Shown here in pieces: positions 1-8,061 of a stretch of 64,000 nucleotides of DNA. Source of the DNA: Streptomyces sp. NBC_01463. Its GTDB lineage: Bacteria > Actinomycetota > Actinomycetes > Streptomycetales > Streptomycetaceae. Position numbers and translations under genes: made by a program. The stretch lies in the NCBI GenBank assembly GCA_036227345.1, contig CP109468.1, positions 6,634,001 to 6,698,000 of the forward strand, written 5' to 3'. The notes beneath the pieces are model-generated. The model saw only the letters and a program-made list of their open reading frames with translations, had not been told where the DNA came from and did not search any database. Position 1 is the first letter of the stretch. Each line of letters opens with the position of its first letter.

Positions 1-113
1 ATCTGACACCCCGGCGCACCCCCTGGCCACGGGTTACCTGACTCCCATGGCAGGCTGAGGGCCCTTGGCCGTGCCGAGACCGGGCCCGGCCGGAGCGCTC
101 CGGAAGGCACCCC

Positions 114-1700
114 GTGGACCAAATGGCACTGCTGCTCCTGCTGCTCCTGGGAGCCGTGGTCACCGTGCCACTCGGCGAACGGCTCGGCCTTCCCGCACCG
201 GTGCTGATGACCCTCGCCGGGGTCGGGATGGCCTTCCTCAGCTTCGTGCCGAACGTGGACATCCCGCCGGAGATCATTCTTCCCGCGCTGCTCCCGCCGC
301 TGCTCTACGCCTCCGTGCAGCGCACCTCCTGGCGGCAGTTCACCGCCAACAAGCGTCCGATCTTCCTGCTGGCCGTCGCCCTCGTCTTCCTGACGACGGC
401 GGCCGTGGCCGCGGTGGCCAACGCGATCGTTCCCGGGCTGCCGCTCGCCGCCGCCGTCGCGCTCGGCGCGCTCGTCGCCCCGCCCGACCCGGTCGCGGCC
501 ACCGCCGTCGCGGGATCGGTCGGACTGCCCCGCCGCCTCGTCTCCATCCTGGAGGGCGAGGGCCTGTTCAACGACGTCACCGCGATCGTGCTCTACCACG
601 TGGCCATCGCCGCGGCGGTGAGCGGCACCTTCTCGCTGCCCGAGGCGTTCGGACTGCTGATCCTGTCCGCGGTCGTCGCCGTCGCGGTGGGCGTCGCGCT
701 CGGCTGGCTCACCATCAAACTCATGGGCCTGCTCGGCGACGCCACCCTCCAGGTCGGCCTGACCCTGCTGGTGCCGTTCGTCAGCTACGTGCTCGCCGAG
801 GAGCTGATGGGCTCCGGCGTGCTCGCCGTCCTGACCACCGCGCTCTTCCTCGCCGAGTACACCGCCGACGCCGACGACGTGCTCGGCCGGCTCACCGGCC
901 GCACGTTCTGGGAGATCGTCGACACCCTCGTCACCGGTGTCGCCTTCGGGCTGATCGGCCTCGAACTGCACAACGTCTTCGGGACGGCCGACGGCCGCAG
1001 GCTGGAGATGACCGGCTGGGGCCTGGCCGTCGTCGCCGTCGTCGTCGGCGTCCGGCTGCTCTATCTCCTCCCCGCGACCTGGCTGGCCAAGCGGCTGCAC
1101 ACCCGCCGCGACGTCAGCGAGGAGATCCCCACCGGCTGGCGGGAGACCGTCGTCATGTGGTGGGCGGGGATGCGCGGGGTGGCCTCGGTCGCGCTGGCAC
1201 TCGCGATCCCGCTGAAGACGGACGACGGGAAGCCGTTCCCCGGCCGTGACGAGATCGTCTTCATCGCCTTCTCCGTGATCATGGTCACGCTGGTCTTCCA
1301 GGGTCTGACCCTGCCGTGGCTGGTGCGCAAGCTGCGGGTGAAGGCGGACACCGACGCCGAGGAGGCGCTGGAGCGGGACCTCGCGATCCGGGCCGCCAAG
1401 GCGGCCAAGCAGCGGCTCAAGGAGATCCAGGAGGTCGAGGAGTTCCCCGAGGACGTCGTGGAACGCCTCCAGCGACTGGCCTACGACGTCGGGGCGCGGA
1501 TCAGCCCCGACATGGTCGACGACGAGCGGCGCGAGGCGTACGCCCAGCGCGCCGAGCGGTTCAAGGCGGTCAGCCGCATCCAGCGCGAGATGATGTCGGC
1601 CGCCCGCCACGCGGTGCTCTCCGCGCGCAGCGAGGCGGGCGCGGACCCCGAGGTCGTCGACCGGGTGCTGCGGCAGCTGGACGTACGCAGCCTGCGCTGA
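114..1700 (+). CDS. CPA1-family Na+/H+ antiporter
   Basis: A 528-residue membrane protein of the monovalent cation:proton antiporter-1 (NhaP/NHE) family, expected to exchange Na+ or K+ for H+ across the cytoplasmic membrane. About twelve hydrophobic segments fill residues 1-410. Family motifs are visible: PPDPVAATAV near residue 123, EGLFND near 147 (the acidic pair of the transport site) and WWAGMRGVASVALA near 347. A charged tail of about 115 residues follows, rich in Glu, Arg and Ala, probably a cytoplasmic regulatory helix. The GTG start is chosen because GGAAGG sits 7 bases upstream. It converges on the mechanosensitive channel gene with only 19 bases between stops. The transported ion is inferred from the family. 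Confidence 0.9.
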   Translation: MDQMALLLLLLLGAVVTVPLGERLGLPAPVLMTLAGVGMAFLSFVPNVDIPPEIILPALLPPLLYASVQRTSWRQFTANKRPIFLLAVALVFLTTAAVAAVANAIVPGLPLAAAVALGALVAPPDPVAATAVAGSVGLPRRLVSILEGEGLFNDVTAIVLYHVAIAAAVSGTFSLPEAFGLLILSAVVAVAVGVALGWLTIKLMGLLGDATLQVGLTLLVPFVSYVLAEELMGSGVLAVLTTALFLAEYTADADDVLGRLTGRTFWEIVDTLVTGVAFGLIGLELHNVFGTADGRRLEMTGWGLAVVAVVVGVRLLYLLPATWLAKRLHTRRDVSEEIPTGWRETVVMWWAGMRGVASVALALAIPLKTDDGKPFPGRDEIVFIAFSVIMVTLVFQGLTLPWLVRKLRVKADTDAEEALERDLAIRAAKAAKQRLKEIQEVEEFPEDVVERLQRLAYDVGARISPDMVDDERREAYAQRAERFKAVSRIQREMMSAARHAVLSARSEAGADPEVVDRVLRQLDVRSLR

Positions 1701-1719
1701 CCCGCCCCGGCGCGGAAGG

Positions 1720-2841
1720 TCAGCCGCGTCCGGTACGCGGCGCCCGGCCCCAGCCCGCGGGCTTCTCGTCCGCGCCGTGCACGGCCGGCCACGCGTCACC
1801 GGGCGGCAGCGCCGCGGGGGCCGTGGCGATCCGCGGCAGCGCGTAGGGATGGTGGTCGCGCAGCCAGCCGATCAGCTGCTCCCGGACCGCGCAGCGCACC
1901 GTCCAGATGTCGTCCGCGTCCTTCGCCGTGACCACCGCGCGCACCTGGATCGTGGAGGGTGTGGTGTCGGTGACCGCCAGCGACCAGTCCCGGCCGTCCC
2001 ACGCCGCGCACTCGCCCAGGATGTCCCGCAGCTGCTCGCGCATCGCGGCGACGGGCGCCGCGTGGTCGAGGTGGAAGAAGACCGAGCCGGTCATCTGGGC
2101 CCCGCCGCGCGACCAGTTCTCGAAGGGCTTGCTGGTGAAGTACGAGACCGGCATCGTGATCCGCCGCTCGTCCCAGGTCCGCACCGCGAGGAAGGTCAGG
2201 GTGATCTCCTCGATCGTGCCCCACTCCCCGTCCACCACCACCGTGTCGCCGATCCGCACCATGTCGCCGAAGGCGATCTGCAGGCCGGCGAAGAGATTGC
2301 CGAGCGTGGACTGGGCGGCGACACCGGCGACGATGCCGAGGACACCGGCCGAGGCCAGCATCGAGGTGCCGACCGTCTGCATGGCGGGGAACGTCAGCAG
2401 CATCGCGGCGACCGCCACGGTCGTCACGATCGCGATGACCACCCGCTGGATCAGCGTCACCTGGGTCCGGACCCGCCGCACCCGTGCCGGGTCCCGGGTG
2501 TTCGCCGCGTAGCGCGCGTACACCGAGTCCACCACCGCGACGGCGATCCGCACCACCAGCCAGGCCGACGCCCCGATCAGTACCAGGGTCAGCACCTGGC
2601 CGATGCCCGTCCGGTGCTCGCGGACCATGTCGAGCCGGGTGTGGGGGTAGGTGGCCCGCAGCAGCGCCGCGCCCAGCGTCAGCTGGAACGGGAGCCGGCA
2701 GCGCCGCAGCAGGCCCCACAACGGCGTCTCGTGGTGCCGGCCGTCGGCGCGCCTGAGCAGCAGGTCGAGCAGCCAGCCCGCCACCAGCGTGATCACGGCG
2801 GTGCCGCCGAGGACGATCAGCGGTCGCAGTACGTTCTCCAT
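1720..2841 (-). CDS. MscS-family mechanosensitive ion channel
   Basis: A 373-residue protein expected to open under membrane tension and release solutes during osmotic downshock. Hydrophobic segments lie near residues 5-20, 60-95 and 120-200. The MscS signature region follows (GVLGIVAGVAAQSTLGNLF, then the beta-domain with GDTVVVDGEWGTIEEI). The C-terminal 130 residues form the cytoplasmic domain. The reading frame stays open further upstream, but those codons overlap the divergent gene. The ATG at 2841 has a GGAG about 9 bases upstream; an ATG at 2856 (five residues longer) is the alternative. The upstream gap to the divergent hydrolase is under 50 bases, so both promoters must overlap. Confidence 0.88.
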   Translation of the reverse strand: MENVLRPLIVLGGTAVITLVAGWLLDLLLRRADGRHHETPLWGLLRRCRLPFQLTLGAALLRATYPHTRLDMVREHRTGIGQVLTLVLIGASAWLVVRIAVAVVDSVYARYAANTRDPARVRRVRTQVTLIQRVVIAIVTTVAVAAMLLTFPAMQTVGTSMLASAGVLGIVAGVAAQSTLGNLFAGLQIAFGDMVRIGDTVVVDGEWGTIEEITLTFLAVRTWDERRITMPVSYFTSKPFENWSRGGAQMTGSVFFHLDHAAPVAAMREQLRDILGECAAWDGRDWSLAVTDTTPSTIQVRAVVTAKDADDIWTVRCAVREQLIGWLRDHHPYALPRIATAPAALPPGDAWPAVHGADEKPAGWGRAPRTGRG

Positions 2842-2887
2842 GCTGTCGCTCTCCATGCTCTCGACCGTAACTGGCACCATGGGCCTC

Positions 2888-3457
2888 ATGAACATCATGC
2901 TTTTCCACTCGACGTACGGACTGCGCCCCGCGGTGCATGCGGCCGCCGACCGGCTGCGCGCCGCCGGGCATGAGGTGCACGTGCCCGATCTCTTCGACGG
3001 GCACACCTTCGAAACCATCGAGGACGGGCTGGCCTTCAAGGAGGAGACGGGCAAGGAGGAGCTGCTGAAGCGGGCCGTGCTGGCCGCGGCGCCCTACTCC
3101 GACCGCGGGCTGGTCTACGCGGGCTTCTCGCTGGGGGCGTCGGTCGCCCAGACGCTCGCGCTCGGCGATGCGAAGGCGCGGGGACTGCTGCTGTTCCACG
3201 GCACGTCGGACATCGCGGAGACCGCCTCGGTGGACGAGCTGCCCGTGCAGCTGCACGTCGCCGACCCGGACCCGTTCGAGACGCACGACTGGCTGAACTC
3301 CTGGTACCTGCAGATGCAGCGGACCGGTGCCGATGTCGAGGTCTACCGCTACCCGGGCGCGGGCCACCTGTTCACCGACGCCGAACTGCCCGACTTCGAC
3401 CAGGCGTCGGCGGAGCTGGCCTGGAAGGTCGCGATCGGCTTCCTCGCCACGCTGTGA
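2888..3457 (+). CDS. Dienelactone hydrolase family protein
   Basis: A 189-residue alpha/beta hydrolase of the dienelactone hydrolase family, cytoplasmic, with no signal peptide. The nucleophile elbow is GFSLGAS with Ser81 where true dienelactone hydrolases carry Cys. Asp126 (VADPDPF) and His160 (GAGHLF) are the likely other triad members. The substrate is unknown. I start it at the ATG at 2888 (MNIMLFHS), the usual beginning for this family; ATG 2879 is in frame and adds three residues. Neither has a clear Shine-Dalgarno sequence, so the mRNA may be leaderless. It is divergent from mscS and ends just before a strong bidirectional terminator. Confidence 0.82.
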   Translation: MNIMLFHSTYGLRPAVHAAADRLRAAGHEVHVPDLFDGHTFETIEDGLAFKEETGKEELLKRAVLAAAPYSDRGLVYAGFSLGASVAQTLALGDAKARGLLLFHGTSDIAETASVDELPVQLHVADPDPFETHDWLNSWYLQMQRTGADVEVYRYPGAGHLFTDAELPDFDQASAELAWKVAIGFLATL

Positions 3458-3463
3458 GTGTGC

Positions 3464-3501
3464 GAGGGGCCCCGCGCACACAACGGTGCGCGGGGCCCCT
3501 C
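3464..3501. terminator. Strong bidirectional hairpin terminator
   Basis: Perfect 16-bp inverted repeat, GAGGGGCCCCGCGCAC at 3464-3479 and its complement at 3486-3501, with a 6-base loop. It lies between two converging genes (hydrolase and metalloprotease), so it can serve both. Confidence 0.85.
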
Positions 3502-3528
3502 GGTCCGTGCGGAAGGGAGCGGAAGGGA

Positions 3529-4521
3529 TCAGCCGCGGTACGCGGTCCAGCTGTCGCTCATCCGCTGCACCTGGCCCGGGGTGAACTGGTACATGCAGGA
3601 GTCGTAGGTGTAGTCCATGAAGTTGTGGATCGGGTCCACACCGGTGCCGGTGCAGGTGTTGCGCCCGGTCGGGCACTCGAACGCGGCGCTCTTCTCCGCG
3701 GGGGTGTCGGAGACGTAGTCGCCGCTGCCGCCGCAGCCGCCCTGGAAGGTGTGGTAGAGCCCCATCCAGTGGCCGACCTCGTGCGTCGCGGTGTCGCCCT
3801 CGTCGTAGTTGGCGGCCGAACCGCCCGGCAGCGAGGCGTCCAGGATGACCACGCCGTCCATGGACGGGCTGGAGCTGTAGGAGCTCGGGAACGTCGCCCA
3901 GCCGAGCAGCCCGCCGCCGAGGTTGGCGGTGTAGACGTTGAGCGCGTTCTTGCCGCCCTTGCGCAGGGCCGTCTTCATCGACCTCTCGGCCGACGAGCCC
4001 GAGGAGACGTTGTACCAGGACGCGTTGTCCGTGTAGTCGGTGCCGGCCAGCGAGAACTGGAAGCCGGTGGGGGTGTTGCCGGTGCCCGAGCCGCTGTACG
4101 CGGCGTTCAGCACGCTCATCTGGCTGCTGATGTCGGCGGCGCTGAGCTTGCCCGTGCTGCCTGAGTGGATGACGTGGAAGTAGACGGGGACGGTCGCACC
4201 GGCGGCGAGCGCGGCGCCGGGGATCCGGCGCTCGGTGAGTCTCTGCTTCATCTGCCGGTCGATGGCGGCGGCCTGGGCGGTGGTCAGCTCGTTGGGGTCC
4301 GAGGCGCGCTCCGGGCCCGTGGGGCGGGACTCGCGGGCGGTGGCGCCGGCCGGGGCGTCCGCGCAGGCCTCGGCGGACAGGGACGTGGCAGTGGCCTTCC
4401 CGGACGCGGCGGTGGCACCGGAGGGGACGGTGAGGGGGGCCAGGGCCAGGGTTCCGGCCAGGACGGCGGTGCCGATCGCGTGGTGACGCAGACGCGGAGA
4501 AATGCGAGCGAGAGTGCGCAC
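3529..4521 (-). CDS. Secreted M43 (pappalysin/cytophagalysin) zinc metalloprotease
   Basis: A 330-residue secreted protease. A signal peptide covers about residues 1-39 (basic start, hydrophobic core 15-35, Ala-rich cleavage region). The zinc site [11 protein letters not shown] spans residues 247-257 (His247, Glu248, His251, Gly254, His257), and a Met-turn NFMDY follows at 300-304. This is the metzincin arrangement of peptidase family M43. Cysteines at about 263, 283, 290 and 309 could form disulfides outside the cell. A propeptide with a possible Cys switch (ACADAPAG, Cys53) precedes the catalytic domain. GTG start at 4521 with AGGAG 5 bases upstream. It converges on the hydrolase gene. The natural substrate is unknown. 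Confidence 0.9.
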   Translation of the reverse strand: MRTLARISPRLRHHAIGTAVLAGTLALAPLTVPSGATAASGKATATSLSAEACADAPAGATARESRPTGPERASDPNELTTAQAAAIDRQMKQRLTERRIPGAALAAGATVPVYFHVIHSGSTGKLSAADISSQMSVLNAAYSGSGTGNTPTGFQFSLAGTDYTDNASWYNVSSGSSAERSMKTALRKGGKNALNVYTANLGGGLLGWATFPSSYSSSPSMDGVVILDASLPGGSAANYDEGDTATHEVGHWMGLYHTFQGGCGGSGDYVSDTPAEKSAAFECPTGRNTCTGTGVDPIHNFMDYTYDSCMYQFTPGQVQRMSDSWTAYRG

Positions 4522-4828
4522 AGGGACTCCTAGCGGATGTGTGGGGGAGGGATTTCCTCACCCGCCGCCGGGGAGATTACGTGGGCATGTCATATGTGGG
4601 CGAGGGGCGATCCGGCCCAATCATTCATGGTGCAAACCGGTGCAACGGGAAGAAATTCTGCTGTCCGCTCCGGAGTTTGGGAGGCGGACGTCATCTACCG
4701 GGTTCATCCGGAGACCGGTGTGTCCCCATTGGATCCGTGCGGAACGCCACCCGACACAGGGCCGTCATCCACCGTCAACACGGCCCGGCGTGGCCGGATC
4801 CGGACGGGCCGGGCGGGCCGCGGACGCG
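4522..4828. other. Non-coding stretch upstream of the metalloprotease gene
   Basis: About 300 bases without a credible gene. It holds the protease ribosome binding site (AGGAG just after 4521) and a locally AT-richer patch around 4600-4680 (CATATG, CATTCATGGTGCAAACC, GAAGAAATTC), which suits a regulated promoter reading left. I could not identify a specific operator. Confidence 0.4.
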
Positions 4829-4865
4829 AACGGGCGGGTGAACCCGGTGGGTTCACCCGCCCGTT
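4829..4865 (-). terminator. Hairpin terminator of the DsbA-like gene
   Basis: Perfect 17-bp inverted repeat (AACGGGCGGGTGAACCC at 4829-4845 with its complement at 4849-4865) around a 3-base loop. It lies 22 bases past the stop of the minus-strand DsbA-like gene. Confidence 0.85.
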
Positions 4866-4886
4866 CCGCGCGGAGCCGGGCGGCTG

Positions 4887-5708
4887 TCAGCCCTTCAGCG
4901 CGGCGGTGATCGCGCTGTTGAAGTCCGCCACCGTCATCGGGGCGTTCTTCTTGTCCGAGCCGGTCAGCGTCTTGCCGTCCATCTTCAGGGTCGGGGTGCC
5001 CTCGACGCCGCTCTTGTCGAAGGTCGCGGACATCTTCATCGCCCAGGAGTCGTACGTACCGTCCTTGACGTCCTTCTGGAAGGCGGCGTTGCCCTTGAGC
5101 GCGTCCACCGTGTCGGCGACCTTGATCAGGTACGAGTCGTCCTTGAACTTGTCGTCCGTCTCCTCGGGGTGGTACTTCGTGGAGTAGAGCGCGTACTTGT
5201 AGTCGAGGAACGCCTCGGGGCTCACGTTCAGCGCGGCGCCCAGGGCGCTCAGCGCGTTCTTCGAGCCCTCACCGTTGGCCGAGTTGGCGCCGTCGATGAA
5301 CGTGGCACCGATGTACTTGATCTTGTACTTGCCTGCGTCGACGTCCTTGTGGACCGTCTCGCCGACCGTCTGCTCGAACGAGGCGCAGACCGGGCAGCGG
5401 GAGTCCTCGTACAGCTCCAGGGTCTTCTTGGCGGTCGACTTGCCGACCACGACGGTCGTGCCGTTCGTGCCCGAGGTGTTCTTCGGGGCGGTGACGTTCT
5501 TGGCGTCCTTGGCCTCGTCCCAGTGGTCGGGCTCGTTCAGCTTCATCACGCCGTAACCGACGCCGGCGGCGATCGCGAGGACGGCGACGACGGAGACGCC
5601 GACGACGACCTGCCGGCGGGTCTTGTCCTTCTTCGCCTGGCGCTCGCGCTCGGCGCGCAGCCGCTCGCGGGCGGCGGACTTGTTGGCCTGGCTGTTGCGC
5701 TTGCTCAT
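4887..5708 (-). CDS. Membrane-anchored DsbA/thioredoxin-like oxidoreductase
   Basis: A 273-residue thiol-disulfide oxidoreductase facing the outside of the membrane. The N-terminus is short and strongly basic (residues 1-32), followed by one membrane helix at about 33-55. A thioredoxin-fold domain with an inserted helical region then begins near residue 85. The active site is CPVC (Cys105 and Cys108) and the cis-proline loop is EGTPTLK near residue 240. Family members form or rearrange disulfides in exported proteins. ATG start at 5708 with GGAGAA 7 bases upstream. Its likely operon partner is the membrane protein that ends 51 bases upstream. A second gene of the same build lies at 44714-45541. 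Confidence 0.88.
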   Translation of the reverse strand: MSKRNSQANKSAARERLRAERERQAKKDKTRRQVVVGVSVVAVLAIAAGVGYGVMKLNEPDHWDEAKDAKNVTAPKNTSGTNGTTVVVGKSTAKKTLELYEDSRCPVCASFEQTVGETVHKDVDAGKYKIKYIGATFIDGANSANGEGSKNALSALGAALNVSPEAFLDYKYALYSTKYHPEETDDKFKDDSYLIKVADTVDALKGNAAFQKDVKDGTYDSWAMKMSATFDKSGVEGTPTLKMDGKTLTGSDKKNAPMTVADFNSAITAALKG

Positions 5709-5759
5709 GGTGGGTTCTCCGTGGGGTGCGTGGTCGTACGTCGTCAGGGACTCGCGTGC

Positions 5760-6509
5760 TCAGGCGGTGGCACAGGCCCGGCTCGGCGGTCCCCTCCGTC
5801 CCACGGAGTGCACGAGGAGGCGCGCGTGGACGAGGAGGTGCGGGCCGTGGCCCGCGGTGCGGATCTCGCGGCCCGCGGTGCGGCGGGCCGTTCCCGCGAC
5901 GGCGACCGCGATCAGCAGCGGCCGGAACGCCAGCAGGGCGAACGCGCCCAGCAGGCCCGCGAGCGCCAGCTCGCCGCGGTGCAGCCAGGCGGCGGCGAGC
6001 AGCCCGACCGACACATGGGCGGCCAGCAGCAGCCAGGGGACAAGCGGGCCGGGGGAGGCCAGCAGGGCGGCGGCGCCGTGGCCGCCCGCGGTCACCGAGG
6101 CCAGCGGGGTGCCCACCTCGCCGACACCGCCGAGCCGCGACGCGCCCGCTCCGACATCACCGCCCCCGCACAGCACGTCGACACCGACCGAGCGCAGGGG
6201 ACCCGCGATCGGCCCGCCCGCAGCGCCGTAACAGAGGTGCTGTCCGGTGGTGAAGACCGTGTCCGCGGCCAGCTCCAGCGGGACCAGCAGCCCCGCGATC
6301 GCCCCGAAGCCGCGCTCCCGGCCGGCCAGCGCGTACGCCACGGCGAAGACGGCGCCCGCCAGCACGGCGACCAGGGTCAGCGGCAGCGGGACCCGGGAGA
6401 GCAGCACATGGGACGCAGCGGAGAGCGTCACGACGAGCGCTGTGAAAAGCGCCGCGCGCACCACTCTGAGCTGCGTCCCGGATATGTCCATCGTCGAGGA
6501 GTGTCGCAT
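5760..6509 (-). CDS. Uncharacterised integral membrane protein
   Basis: I do not recognise a named family. The frame gives a 249-residue protein with about five or six hydrophobic segments (near residues 13-35, 38-58, 63-80, 130-150, 160-180 and 185-205). A basic tail rich in His, Arg and Cys follows (ending RRGPPSRACATA). A cluster of Cys and Gly sits in the middle (QHLCYGAAGG, VDVLCGGG). I start it at ATG 6509 (weak AGG six bases upstream); ATG 6491 is possible. It precedes the DsbA-like gene on the same strand, so a role in membrane redox or metal handling is a guess from context. Confidence 0.6.
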   Translation of the reverse strand: MRHSSTMDISGTQLRVVRAALFTALVVTLSAASHVLLSRVPLPLTLVAVLAGAVFAVAYALAGRERGFGAIAGLLVPLELAADTVFTTGQHLCYGAAGGPIAGPLRSVGVDVLCGGGDVGAGASRLGGVGEVGTPLASVTAGGHGAAALLASPGPLVPWLLLAAHVSVGLLAAAWLHRGELALAGLLGAFALLAFRPLLIAVAVAGTARRTAGREIRTAGHGPHLLVHARLLVHSVGRRGPPSRACATA

Positions 6510-6556
6510 GCGAACCTGTAGGCGAGCCCTAAGGGCCGCTTCGTCTGTGGGAAGGC

Positions 6557-7882
6557 TTACAGCCCAGGGATCCGGCCGTTGCGGAAGAGGTCCACGAAGA
6601 TCTGGTGGTCCGCCCTCGCCCGGGCCCCGTAACTGTGGGCGAAGTCCACCAGCAGGTCCGCGAAGCCCTCCTCGTCCGCCGCGATCGCCGCGTCGATCGC
6701 CCGCTCGGTGGAGAACGGCACCAGCGAGTGGCCGCTCTCGTCGTCCGCCGCCGAGTGCATCGTCGCCGTCGCCCGGCCGAGGTCGGCGACGACCGCCGCG
6801 ATCTCCTCGGGCTCGTCGATGTCGGACCAGTCCAGATCCACCGCGTACGGCGACACCTCGGCGACCAGCTGGCCGGCGCCGTCCAGCTCGGTCCAGCCGA
6901 GCCACGGGTCGGCGTGCGCCTGCAGCGCCCGCTGCGAGATCACCGTGCGGTGGCCCTCGTGCTGGAAGTAGTCGCGCACGGCGGCGTCCGTGATGTGCCG
7001 GGAGACCGCCGGGGTCTGCGCCTGCTTGAGGTAGATCACCACATCGTTCTCCAGGGCGTCGCTGTTGCCCTCCAGAAGGATGTTGTACGAGGGCAGCCCG
7101 GCCGATCCGATGCCGATCCCGCGCCGGCCGACGACGTCCTTGACCCGGTAGGAGTCGGGGCGGGTCAGGCTCGACTCCGGCAGCGTCTCCAGATAGCCGT
7201 CGAACGCGGCCAGGACCTTGTAGCGCGTCGCCGCGTCCAGGTCGATCGCGCCGCCGCCGTCCGCGAAGCGGCGCTCGAAGTCACGGATCACGGTCATCGA
7301 GTCCAGCAGCGAGAACCGGGTCATCGAGCGGGCGGCCCGCAGCGCGCCCAGCAGCGGGCCGTCGGCGGTGTCCAGCGTGAAGGGCGGCACCTCGTCGTTC
7401 TTCGCGCCCGTCGCCAGGGCGTGGATCCGCTCGCGGTAGGCCGCCGCGAAGATCCGGACGAGCTCGGTGATCTGGTCGTCACCCAGCGCCTTCGCGTACC
7501 CGATCAGGGCGACCGAGGCGGCGAACCGCTTGAGGTCCCAGGTGAACGGGCCCACATAGGCCTCGTCGAAGTCGTTCACGTTGAAGACCAGCCGGCCGTT
7601 GGCGTCCATGTACGTGCCGAAGTTCTCCGCGTGCAGATCGCCGTGGATCCACACCCGGCCGGTGCGCTCGTCGAGATACGGGCCGCCGTGCCGCTCCCGC
7701 TCCAGGTCGTTGTAGAACAGGCAGGCCGTGCCCCGGTAGAAGGCGAAGGACGAGCCCGCCATCTTCCGGAACTTCACCCGGAAGGCAGCCGGATCGGCGG
7801 CCAGCAGCTCACCGAAAGCGGTGTCGAAGACCTCGAGGATCTGCTCCCCGCGCTGCGCTGCGCCGGTCTGCGTGTCCGACAT
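6557..7882 (-). CDS. DUF2252 family protein
   Basis: A 441-residue cytoplasmic protein of the DUF2252 family. The motif WIHGDLHAENFG, followed by FNVNDFDEA, resembles the catalytic loop and metal-binding DFD of aminoglycoside-phosphotransferase-like kinases. A small-molecule or protein kinase-like fold is therefore likely, but the reaction is unknown. The frame is open further upstream, but ATG 7882 (MSDTQTGAAQ) has a good GGAGGC 8 bases upstream and matches where the family similarity begins. It is divergent from dnaE across about 180 bases that contain no other gene. Stop is TAA. Confidence 0.85.
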   Translation of the reverse strand: MSDTQTGAAQRGEQILEVFDTAFGELLAADPAAFRVKFRKMAGSSFAFYRGTACLFYNDLERERHGGPYLDERTGRVWIHGDLHAENFGTYMDANGRLVFNVNDFDEAYVGPFTWDLKRFAASVALIGYAKALGDDQITELVRIFAAAYRERIHALATGAKNDEVPPFTLDTADGPLLGALRAARSMTRFSLLDSMTVIRDFERRFADGGGAIDLDAATRYKVLAAFDGYLETLPESSLTRPDSYRVKDVVGRRGIGIGSAGLPSYNILLEGNSDALENDVVIYLKQAQTPAVSRHITDAAVRDYFQHEGHRTVISQRALQAHADPWLGWTELDGAGQLVAEVSPYAVDLDWSDIDEPEEIAAVVADLGRATATMHSAADDESGHSLVPFSTERAIDAAIAADEEGFADLLVDFAHSYGARARADHQIFVDLFRNGRIPGL

Positions 7883-8061
7883 CTCTGGGTGCCTCCTGGT
7901 ACCTGGCCTGCATGACGACGTACATGACAAAAGGGACGGGTGTCCCCGCTCTTCCAACGCGCGACCGTATCGCGGAGTGCCCGTCACTCGTGACCCGGGA
8001 GACGTAGACTTCCACGCTGTCCCCCCAGCCGACATCCGCAGTTCCCCGGAGGCACAGCGCC

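Noticed and set aside
1..113. End of an upstream gene at the window edge
   Set aside because: No frame with convincing protein-like sequence could be followed to the edge; left unannotated.
1796..4561. Long minus-strand frame spanning the mscS and metalloprotease region
   Set aside because: It crosses two clear genes in a third frame with an Arg/Pro/His-rich product; a coding shadow.
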